From contig BROE01000025.1 in the NCBI GenBank assembly GCA_036571765.1, positions 5,750,660 to 5,814,659 of the forward strand: DNA of 64,000 bases, in the 5' to 3' direction. The stretch is from Plecoglossus altivelis (lineage: Eukaryota > Chordata > Actinopteri > Osmeriformes > Plecoglossidae). Under the pieces are notes generated by a model, which was not told the origin of the DNA, ran no database searches, and worked only from the letters and a program-made list of their open reading frames with translations. The stretch's first letter is position 1. Each line of letters begins with the position of its first letter. The translations under genes and the position numbers were made by a program. Below are positions 52,069 to 59,194 of this stretch, piece after piece.

Positions 52069-53379
52069 GATTTTAAGACGAGTGAGCGTTCCACTCCTGA
52101 ATACAGAAGTAGTGAACTTTATGTGCCCTCGTAGAAGCATGGAAAATGTCACAAAGAGATAGTTGAAGGAACTCTGTGACTCACAACTGTAGTCGCTGAG
52201 TGTGTAGAGAACCGTGATGAGGTTGTCCAGACAGGGCCAGTGGTCTGGGTTACAGTGCAGGCCCTCCTCAAATGCATGCCTGGCCAGAGGAATACGCACA
52301 AGTCGCACGGCCACCTGGCCGATCTTGTACCACATGTTCACATCCGTGGAGTCTAGCATCACGGCCTGTGGACGGACACAAAGTCACGCGTGACGCAAGG
52401 GCCCACGTTACGAACATGTGATAACATGCCATTTTTGGGGATCCGTCTTCGTTTCGAAAACGTTTTCGTCGAAGCTCCGCAGGACGCGATGTATGACTTG
52501 TGCGCGCGAAGCGTGAGAGCTCACCTCTAGGTAGAACTCCATGGCGGTCTGAAGATCGTCCCTCAGCACCGCAAGACTAGCCAGGTTTTTGAAGGTGGAG
52601 TACTTAAGCATGAGGCCTGGGTGTTTGAGACCGATCCTCTGGTTGTCTGACGGCATAGCCTGATAAATGAGAAGAGCGTTTAGCAGTAAGCAGAGTTTGT
52701 GGGAGATTGTAGCATTCATAACCAAAGGGTCAAATACAAAACGATATATCTGAACGTGATACCTCTTTGAGGAGAGGGGTTTTGAGGAGTTCATGGTAGG
52801 CTTTAGTAGACTCCTCAAACTTGTCTTGTTTCTGAAGATCTAAAGCTTTGTGGTACAGGGCAAACGCCTCCGCTTCCTGTTGAGGACAAGAGTCTCCATA
52901 AGCAGGGTGTTGTATAGGGTTACAGCTACTATGATAAGCTCACTATGTCAATCACAGCGGATAAAGTTCTGGTGTGGTTGGGTTCTTGCACACCTGGGCT
53001 TCCTTAGTTCGACTCTTGTTGCTTCTCAGATGGTCTTCTGTCTCATCAGCAGCAGCCGCGGCCGCGTTAAGAGCTGCGATCCGTATCTGGAATAAAGACG
53101 ACCGTCGTTGTATGTCGTTAATATGAAGACTGCATACAAACGTCGGGTGTTGTGACACAGAGGTGTGAAAAGCACAACAATGTAGCAGACTGATAACTCA
53201 CAACAGATAGTTGCCTTGCTGGCAAGAGAACGTTCCTAATTGCGAATAATGAACCGCAGATTTAACATAGCTAGCTTCTCCAGTGCATTACTAATCATTC
53301 TCAAATGATAACGTTTTGATCTAGTTAATGTTAGTTATCTAGATGCATCGGGAAAGTAATTTGAAAGACACTGTACCAT
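22100..53379 (-). CDS. cabin1: Calcineurin-binding protein 1 (Cabin1/Cain), whole gene
   Basis: Cabin1 is a large nuclear scaffold. In mammals it binds and inhibits calcineurin and represses MEF2 (and p53) targets with histone deacetylases, SUV39H1 and the HIRA/UBN1/ASF1a histone H3.3 chaperone complex. About 37 coding exons on the minus strand give about 2,215 residues (human 2,220). Similarity to the human protein runs end to end, for example SEWSQ-free N-terminal blocks LKHPGLMLKYSTFKNLA, LARHAFEEGL and [20 protein letters not shown], and later LRDCSNQHIR and GIWRIPVDEIDRPGSFA. The N-terminal half is TPR-like helical repeat. The C-terminal third is low complexity with two Gln runs and an acidic tail. 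Exon coordinates are in the three block entries. One phase problem remains between exons 26 and 27. Introns are unusually rich in microsatellites. Confidence 0.93.
22308..22640 (+). repeat. (GA)n / GACA microsatellite filling cabin1 intron 36
   Basis: About 330 bases of gagagaga with interspersed gacacaga and gatagaga units fill most of a 387-bp intron. On the cabin1 sense strand it reads (CT)n and leads into the exon 37 acceptor. Long open frames on both strands here are artefacts of the repeat. Confidence 0.95.
23247..23316 (+). repeat. (CA)n microsatellite, cabin1 intron 34
   Basis: Interrupted CA repeats with GC and GA interruptions lie about 40 bases upstream (sense) of cabin1 exon 35. 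Confidence 0.9.
24575..24735 (+). repeat. (GA)n purine tract next to the cabin1 exon 34 acceptor
   Basis: Imperfect gagaga, gggaga and gagcga units run for about 160 bases, starting within about ten bases of exon 34 (24565). On the sense strand it forms an extended polypyrimidine tract. Confidence 0.9.
25635..25788 (+). repeat. 11-bp minisatellite, 14 units
   Basis: Fourteen uninterrupted 11-bp units are seen. They alternate mainly between gttcctgcagc and gttcctacaga and degenerate toward the 3' end (gttccgatagc, tttcctatagt). The array lies in cabin1 intron 33. The unit length is not a multiple of three, so open frames across it are chance. Confidence 0.92.
25831..25871 (+). repeat. (GGGA)n tract
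   Basis: Seven or so gggag/ggga units merge into agagagag. It is a short purine microsatellite in cabin1 intron 33. Confidence 0.85.
28079..28262. repeat. 37-bp minisatellite, five copies, cabin1 intron 32
   Basis: The anchor gctaggct occurs at 28096, 28133, 28170, 28207 and 28244, an exact 37-bp period. Copies alternate between a ctctaccgcc and a cttctactacat version, which suggests that a two-unit block was duplicated. Confidence 0.9.
31643..31709 (+). repeat. (GCAC)n-(CA)n microsatellite
   Basis: A gcgcgc start grades into about nine gcac units and then a pure (CA) run. The whole tract is alternating purine-pyrimidine, the class that can adopt Z-DNA. It lies in cabin1 intron 29. A separate (TG)n tract is at 31501-31532. 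Confidence 0.92.
33778..33838 (+). repeat. (GA)n microsatellite
   Basis: Nearly pure gagaga with three gcga interruptions, in cabin1 intron 29. Confidence 0.92.
34558..34945 (+). repeat. Long homopurine-biased tract (GA/GGGA)
   Basis: Nearly 390 bases are dominated by gaga, ggga and aaag units on the plus strand, with a few pyrimidine breaks around 34660-34790. The opposite strand yields Leu/Ser-rich false ORFs. It is intronic in cabin1. Confidence 0.85.
35995..36130 (+). repeat. gaggagcaggga minisatellite
   Basis: Repeated gaggagcaggga and gaggggaggga blocks with variable spacing, purine-rich on the plus strand, in cabin1 intron 29. Confidence 0.85.
36205..36350 (+). repeat. catcaccatgaccagcatgac minisatellite
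   Basis: Degenerate units of cat/cac/gac triplets carry the recurring core catcaccagcatgac. The triplet-like period leaves a frame open on the minus strand, which lengthens the chance ORF at 36258-36794. Confidence 0.85.
38650..38855 (+). repeat. Degenerate 15-18-bp ccaggggccaggcttc minisatellite
   Basis: About twelve related units, such as ccaggggccaggcttc and ttcaggggccagggct, run for 205 bases with moderate divergence, in cabin1 intron 28. Both strands show Gly/Ala/Pro-rich false reading frames. Confidence 0.85.
39138..39771. repeat. First copy of a 634-bp direct duplication
   Basis: Every base compared matches 39782-40415 at an offset of 644, including the lengths of the CA and CT microsatellites. 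The copy ends abruptly inside a (CT)n tract at the N gap. Perfect identity through microsatellites points to one locus represented twice. Confidence 0.95.
39772..39781. other. Assembly gap of 10 N
   Basis: Ten undetermined bases separate the two identical copies. The size is a placeholder and does not measure real distance. Confidence 1.
39782..40415. repeat. Second copy of the 634-bp direct duplication
   Basis: It begins exactly after the gap with ccccattggtgccagtgg and matches 39138-39771. It continues past the (CT)n tract into (CA)n (about 40421-40453) and unique intron sequence, so this copy has the complete right flank. The first copy has the complete left flank. Confidence 0.95.
41539..43994 (-). 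other. cabin1 intron 26 region, may hide a small exon
   Basis: The phases of exons 26 and 27 do not match, so a coding piece of length 3n+2 may lie in this 2.5 kb. None was identified by eye. A G run (41579-41599) sits about 40 bases upstream (sense) of exon 27. A ggcaggtaggcagg tetranucleotide-like tract lies at 42775-42830. No other gene was recognised. Confidence 0.5.
44383..49893 (-). CDS. cabin1: cabin1 exons 13-25 (central helical repeats)
   Basis: Exons, high to low: 49893-49703, 49601-49464, 49324-49130, 49014-48772, 48520-48367 (GC donor), 48272-48157, 47951-47790, 46918-46712, 46458-46313, 46075-45814, 45611-45441, 44858-44769 and 44534-44383. All are in phase. Conserved blocks are [132 protein letters not shown] and RKIHYHNPPDLAMEALE. 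This is the most conserved part of the protein and is probably a continuous TPR solenoid. The donor of the eleventh exon listed (45441) lies in a 54-bp tandem triplication. Confidence 0.9.
45328..45475 (-). repeat. cabin1: 54-bp tandem triplication spanning the cabin1 exon 23 donor
   Basis: The segment cctacccgcttgtagagatg starts at 45328, 45382 and 45436, a 54-bp period. On the sense strand it reads the last codons of exon 23 (YLHLYKR) followed by GTAGG. The copy at 45436 is attached to the exon. The two others lie in the intron and carry the same exon end and donor with no exon body. Confidence 0.92.
46919..46940 (+). repeat. Homopolymer G run forming a cabin1 exon 20 acceptor
   Basis: About 18 G on the plus strand read as (C)n directly before the AG of exon 20. 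Homopolymers of this length are prone to length error in assembly. Confidence 0.85.
47040..47135. repeat. AT-rich tatagata/tatctata repeat with dyad symmetry
   Basis: Units of atagatata and tatctatat face each other around about 47080-47110, giving extensive self-complementarity. It is intronic in cabin1 (intron 19). No role is inferred. Confidence 0.75.
50012..53379 (-). CDS. cabin1: cabin1 exons 1-12 (N-terminal TPR region)
   Basis: Exons, high to low: 53379-53377 (the ATG alone, then GTACAG), 53086-52994, 52876-52763, 52659-52525, 52365-52185, 51992-51863, 51762-51613, 51508-51204, 51084-50913, 50821-50688, 50481-50264 and 50084-50012. The protein begins MIRIAALNAAAAA, with an Ala run where human has Ser/Thr. 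TPR-like repeats follow, with blocks [44 protein letters not shown] and LEKDHCYSKGLVLKEKI. A divergent Ser/Thr/Pro linker in exon 8 precedes the basic [17 protein letters not shown] segment, a likely nuclear localisation signal. The exon 8 donor (G|GTCCGT) is weak but is the only one that restores phase to exon 9. Confidence 0.88.
52013..52068 (+). repeat. (CA)n/(GCAC)n microsatellite, cabin1 intron 5
   Basis: A CA repeat interrupted by atttg and cgcacgcacgc lies about 20 bases upstream (sense) of exon 6. Confidence 0.92.
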
Positions 53380-54592
53380 TTCTATCTGCACCCGCAATGG
53401 CGTTCAACTCCAGCTGTCGGGAACACCGAATTGACGTCAGAGATCAGCATGAAATGCATTCAAAACCTTATTCAACGCTGCAACTCAGCAGTGTGTGTCG
53501 CCTAAAGCATCCCTTTAAAAATAAGATGATTACATATATAGCTTGCTTGTTATCAAACAATAGCTCAGAGTACTTGCCTTGTTGTACTAGCTAGCCATCC
53601 AACGATCAGTCAAATAAAGGTGCAAGGTGAATAAACAACCGTGTATCCATTTCCGATAGTATAATCAAACTTGTTATGGCAAATTAGAGCTCTTGTTTTT
53701 CAACAATCAAACAATAAAAACAGCCTAATATGTATCTAATAAGCTAGCTGTCTGCTCTCGTGTATTGAAACTTATTTTTGACATTCTTTGTTGCTGCCCG
53801 TTAGACAGTACTAACGTGGTCTATTGGTTAGTGCAACGCGGGCGCGTTTAATCCACCAATCCGAAACGCAGATATTAAAGTGGCGTTGAGTGAAAAACCG
53901 GCGTTTCTCGTTTCTCAACACAAAGGTATTTCATCTTCGGTATCAAAGAAATTGAGACGAGCCATTGAAAAGTTTAATTTCGCTCATCGATGTTGGGTGG
54001 ATAATGTATTTATTATAAGAAAGGGTGACCTTGTTTGTAAACAAACACTTATATTGAGATTAGCTAATGATCCACAAAACATCACCAAACATTCCTATTA
54101 TTTCATCAAATATATCGTTCTGGATTCCAGATTGAGAAACATTATTCGGACTCAATATCTTCCTCCTCTGATTGAAATAAACAGATTATTAAAGCACATA
54201 GTAAATATTTTATTTGAAAAATACATATAATGGTGACAAAAACCCCAAGCAATCGCACACTCCTCTATCATCTCCATGTCAAATCCTCTTCTTTGCTTTT
54301 TCACTCTGTGGAGAAAACGTTTGTGTTAGAGCAGGGGTGTCAAACTCAGGTCCTCGAGGGCTGCTATCCTGAAGATTTTCAATGTTTCCCTGCTTCAGCA
54401 CACCTGATTCTAATGATGGGGCGTTATCAGGCTTCCACAGAGCTTGATAACAACCCATTCATTAGAATCAGGTGTGCTAGAAGGTGTTAGAAGGTCCTAT
54501 CTCAACATGCAACACAGATAACACCACAGAAAGTCTGCGTTTTAGTGAACCATAACCTGAAGTTACTGTAACAAACAAATCTTGTGTTTCAG
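53380..54592. other. cabin1 5' flank / ddx51 3' flank
   Basis: The cabin1 promoter and non-coding exon 1 must lie here, 1.2 kb or less from the ddx51 stop. Minus-strand AATAAA hexamers at 54209-54214 and 54009-54014 are candidates for the ddx51 3' end. A palindromic repeat lies at 54333-54490. An unrecognised 116-codon, AT-rich plus-strand frame lies at 53880-54230. Its only in-frame starts near the 5' end are non-ATG, so it is probably not a gene. Confidence 0.5.
54333..54490. mobile_element. Short palindromic interspersed repeat (MITE-like)
   Basis: The element opens with gcaggggtgtcaaactcagg, the typical start of a very common class of short fish repeats. It contains 20-21-bp inverted arms: cagcacacctgattctaatg at 54396-54415 and its reverse complement at 54460-54479. 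Inner arms ttatcag and cttgataa pair as well. There is no coding capacity. Assignment to a non-autonomous DNA transposon is an inference from the palindrome. Confidence 0.6.
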
Positions 54593-57500
54593 TTAACCAT
54601 ACCCTACAGTTACTGTAACAAACATGTTTGTGTTCAGTACCTTAATGGTCTTCCCCAGCTCCTGCAGGGTCTCTTGGTAACGGCATTCCATGTTCTTCAG
54701 GCTGCTAGGCATGATGATCTGTTTCTGTATTCCTGGGCTGCCTGCATCAGACACCATTTTCAGGAAGTTCTTCTCCTATGAAAAATTCACATCGCAGACA
54801 GAGTTTATAATAACTGCTAGGTAACCATATCAAGGGACTAATCGCTAGATTCAACCAAAGTTCCCTACTAACTATGATGCTGCCTGTGCAGTATAGTACA
54901 ACTGATTCGCTGGATTGGCTTGTTGACTGTCTTAGACGAGCACTATTACACATCGTATAGGATATCAAGTCTGCATCACCTGCACTCCTAACAGAAACGT
55001 AAACGCCAGCCCTGCTTTTCCCGCTCTCGCAGTTCTTCCAATCCTGTATCACAAAGACAATGTCACATAATGGGTTTTACTAGTCACTGGGATGGGAGCG
55101 AAGATGAAAAATGAGTAGTAGGAAATACAGAAAGAGCTACCTGTGGATATACGCCCTGATGAACTGCGGCGCGTCATAATTCACCACACATTTCACTCCG
55201 TCGACGTCAATCCCTCTGGCGGCAGCATCGGTGCTGATCAAACTTCAAAAAAGGCAAACACACAAAACTGACTGTCCACATGTTGGCACTGCGCCAAATT
55301 GGTGAAGGTTCATGTCGTTTTGAGGCGAAGGAAAACGGTGTCTTTGACACTTACAGTTGGATTTTCCCCTGCTCAAAGTCCTTCAGTGTTTTTTTCCTCT
55401 CATTTGGCGAGAGCCTCGAGGAGAATTCCGCCACCTCCACTCCACCAAACAGCTTGACTAGCACGTACAACCTACACAACACACCACGTCACCATCAACA
55501 CTGACTGACAAACAATACCAACCACAGACACAACAACAATAGTAATGATGTAATAATCCAATCCTGTAGGACACAGTTTCCCCATCAACAGGGGCGTAGA
55601 GGGTGGGATTTACCCCAGCAACCTCTGGAATCTGGAAGGAAACGCTGTACAGCAGAGATGTACCGTACTCATCCCAGGGATGACATACCTGTGAGCTGCG
55701 TCTCTAGAGTTGGTAAAGCACAGGATTGGACTAAACTTCAGTCGTAACAGGAAGTGGAGGAGAAGGAGGGGCTTCTTATTCAGTGTGCATGGCACATAGT
55801 ATTCCTACAGACAAAGCACAAACATACTATGTTTCACATCCTTTTTACTTCCTATAGGAGGCACGTGGGAGAAACGTAAGGATTATTTATCGGTATTAGT
55901 TAAATCGGGATTTGTAGATCAAGTTTGACCTAAATTGACGTACATTTCTTGCATTGCGATATGCATTGTTTGACGTCACATTTGGTTCTCCTCACTGTTC
56001 TATGGACAAGAGCGTTTACCGTCAGCCCTTCTGGGAAGTTGAACGTTTCGTTGGGCAGGGAGGTGTCGGCGTGGGGGGAGGGGTTCTCTGAGGTCAGCTG
56101 GCTGGGGATGGAGCTGAAGAGACGGGGCTGGTAAAGGCCCAGCTGCTGGAGCTTCTCCGGGTTCTGGGTGAGCGTGGCTGAGAACAGCAGCTTCTGCAGA
56201 GGCATCTGAGGTGGTGACAAACTGACGCACGCACACGCGCACGCGCACACACACACACACGAACCATGAAATGGCAACAGAACAAGACTTAGAACAAGAC
56301 GGACTCCGCTGTTCTCCTTCCCTGGAGAAAGAACTCATTTGGATCTCTATCTCGGGGTGAGGTGAGGCTTACCTTGCTGCTGTGATGTGTGTGGGCTCAG
56401 TCCTCCTGAAGATAGAGTCAGGACCACTCTTGCACTTGTAGACAGCCTTGGTCACCTGACTCAGCCAGGACTGGTGCATGCTGTCAATCATCCGGTCGGC
56501 CTCGTCAATGATCTGCGGTTAAATCATTCAATTCGTCTGTATTCACAACTCGGTGTCCTCCAGTGTGTAATAAAGGATGAAGGTGTTGTCCTCACCAGGA
56601 AGCGGAGATGCTCCAGACTGAAGCTAGCGTTCAGGTTGATGTGGTCAACCAGTCTTCCTGGAGTGGCAACGACAATGTCTGCTAAGCAGCAGCTGTAGCC
56701 GCCTCTGTGGAACCCCCATAACAACGCAGCGCTCCATTAGAATCATGTGACTGGAAGACGAACTTGAAGAGCGCCAAAGATGCATCTTTACCTGTTTTCA
56801 GAAAGGGATGCCTGCTCTGCATTGAAGGACTTCTGACCTGCCAGTATGACCACTTTCAGAGTGGTGCCCTCGGCATACGAAGTGAAGACTTTACAAACCT
56901 GTTTGAACAGTCACATTTCAATGTTTTCATTTTTGAAAAAAGTGTGAGGTAGCCCTTATTGATCACATATTTCAGCGAAAAAAATGCAGTTTTGTTCTGA
57001 GTTACCTGCTGTGCAAGTTCTTTAGTGGGCAGGACAACCAAAGCCCTTACTTCACACACAATGCGCCGCATTAATGCCTAAAACAACATTAGAAAAAGAA
57101 AGCCATTCATTTACCTTGAGTTAATGTCTACAATGAAAGTGACAAAACACACATCTGTTCACACCTGAATCACGGGAAGGACAAAAGCCAGAGTCTTGCC
57201 GCTTCCTGTCGGAGCAGACACACAGATGTCCCTTGGTCTGTATCCCCCTCTTCCTATCAGGAAGCCATGACACGCACTTTCCAAAATGGCGGGGATCACT
57301 TCCGCTTGCACTGCGTAGTGACAACAGCTTCGGTTAGTGACAAGGAACGCCACAACGTCATAACAGCTTTGGTTAACCAAAGCTAACGCGATACAGTGAC
57401 ATCCCACATCTTGGTGTTCGTCCACTAACCTGGAAACAGGTTTTGGATCCCGCTCTTCTCTAGTTTCTTCTTGATCTTTGGGCTCATCCACGGGACGTCA

Positions 57501-58470
57501 GAAATGGGCACCAGGTTACTTTTAATGTCTCTGTGAATGGCATCTGGCTTGGAAAGCCACTGCGGTAGCACTCTGTGAACCTATGAGGTTAGAAGAATAC
57601 ACAGAGCATATAAGGAGTGAAAAGAAAAACATACTGTGTTTTGTTGTCCATTTTCTTTCACGATGGGTTCGCGCAAAATCACTACCTTCTGGACCCTTCT
57701 TTGCTCATGTCCTCCGAGGATGGTGAACCCGGTAGGAGCAACGCCGTTTTCCGTGTTCTGCTCCGATCGTTCGGTCGGTGTTTTCGTCGCCACGTTGTCC
57801 TCCTCTCCATCTTCATCCCCTGACTTTTCTACAGCAACAAGGTCACGATCGGCCTCTGCCATCGTTACCTCTTCTGAAACCCAAGAAGGAACGTCCACGC
57901 AAACAGAAGAAAAGCATTGATAATACATGAATTAAATACCTGTAAAACACAGACCATTTTTATGAAGAATAATCTGAGGATGCGCATCAATGTTAACACA
58001 CCTGATTTTCCTTCTGATTCCAGCTTTCTCTTTTCAGAGACCTTCTTTTTTTTCTTACGTGGTTTATTATTGTCAGAGGAATCTCCATGATCTGCAGCGT
58101 CAGGAGCACTTGGAAGTGTCGCACCTTGCCTTTTCTTTGTCTCCTTCGGGTGGTCTACCTTGCTTTTACGCCTGTTTTCCTCTGAACTGTCCGTTTCGCC
58201 CTGAACGTGCGCGTTCTGACAAGCCATTTTCTGTTTCTCTTTGGCCTTCTGCTGTAGTTTCGCCAGCAGGTCCTGAGACCTTGTTTCGTTGTTGGACTCG
58301 CCATCCTCATCTTCACCAAGGTACCTAAGAATGTGATCAGTAGGTCATTTTAGCTTGAAGTTCTTATAAACTCCGTAATCACTCAAATAGTAGGTAAATT
58401 ATATGGTGAATGATTATACCGCTGAAGGGAGAGGTTTGCTGAATTACCTGTTGACAAGAAACAGAGCCAT
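54593..58470 (-). CDS. ddx51: ATP-dependent RNA helicase DDX51
   Basis: DDX51 is a nucleolar DEAD-box helicase. In mammals it aids 28S rRNA 3' end maturation and release of U8 snoRNA from pre-60S particles. Fifteen exons, high to low: 58470-58448, 58324-58002, 57873-57686, 57580-57430, 57310-57165, 57077-57006, 56898-56792, 56704-56596, 56512-56373, 56221-56020, 55804-55689, 55471-55355, 55242-55141, 55043-54980 and 54775-54593. They give about 680 residues (human 666). The start MALFLVNRY matches the orthologue. A basic, charged N-terminus precedes APTGSGKT (about 262), PTKELAQQ, TPGRLVDH, DEAD (about 376), LFSAT (about 434), TDAAARGIDV (about 568) and HRIGRTARAGK (about 599). The extreme C-terminus is uncertain: it may read through to 54593 or splice at 54640 (AAG|GTACTG). 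Confidence 0.92.
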
Positions 58471-59194
58471 AAATTGTCCAAGTGCGTCTAGGTGATTTCT
58501 ATCTTCTTTACCCAAACTGTCATAGACGTCATACAAACTGTCATTCACACAAGATATTTAAGGAGGTTCTCTGAAGTTGTTTATTCACGAAGCAGCAATA
58601 TCCGAAGCAAGATACTAGGGTGGCAGGCTGGCGAACAATATAATGTGCTTCAGCTTGTAGTCACAGTCCACACACATGAGTCTCTGAACATATTCCAGAC
58701 GCGTGATGATGACGTCCTTAATGGGGAAAAAAAGAAAGAAAACATTTTTAAAGACTTCTTCTGTTGAGGTTTTGGCAGATTGCAACCAACCTTACTGAAT
58801 AGAAATACCGCCATCTACTGTTATAAAAATAAAAAATAAAAAAATTAGGACATTGCGAGATTTTTATTTGGAAATTTGTAGATATATTTGAACATTTCAT
58901 CGGTAAACTAGTCTGGGGACAGGGCATGGGTGGTTTGTTTTGTTTATTTGATGATAAATTTAATTTGTGTTAGACCACCGACGTTGGCTCTCAACTCCGA
59001 ACAGTAGGAGGCGGCAATGCGTCATCGAAGCCGTAAGAAGAAGAAGCAAACTTCGTCTTCCAATCACAAGTGACCTGTGGTTTTTAGCGCACTATTTAAA
59101 ATAGGCGATTTACACTCGTCTATGCAGGAAGAGTACAGACCGTTATCCGTAGGGGTGAATTGCCAAAGTGGCGACTTAGGGCAAACGGGTTACA
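58471..59194. promoter_or_regulatory. Shared promoter region of divergent ddx51 and cenpe
   Basis: The two start codons face away from each other 724 bp apart, so both promoters must lie here. On the cenpe side there is a CCAAT box (59060-59064), then TAGCGC (59085-59090), a 4-base gap and TTTAAA (59095-59100). This layout resembles the CDE/CHR tandem of G2/M genes with an NF-Y box about 31 bp upstream. The cenpe transcript probably starts shortly after it. No TATA box was seen for ddx51. Confidence 0.55.

Noticed and set aside
53880..54230. 116-codon AT-rich plus-strand ORF
   Set aside because: There is no ATG near its 5' end and no recognisable family. It overlaps likely ddx51 3' end signals on the other strand.
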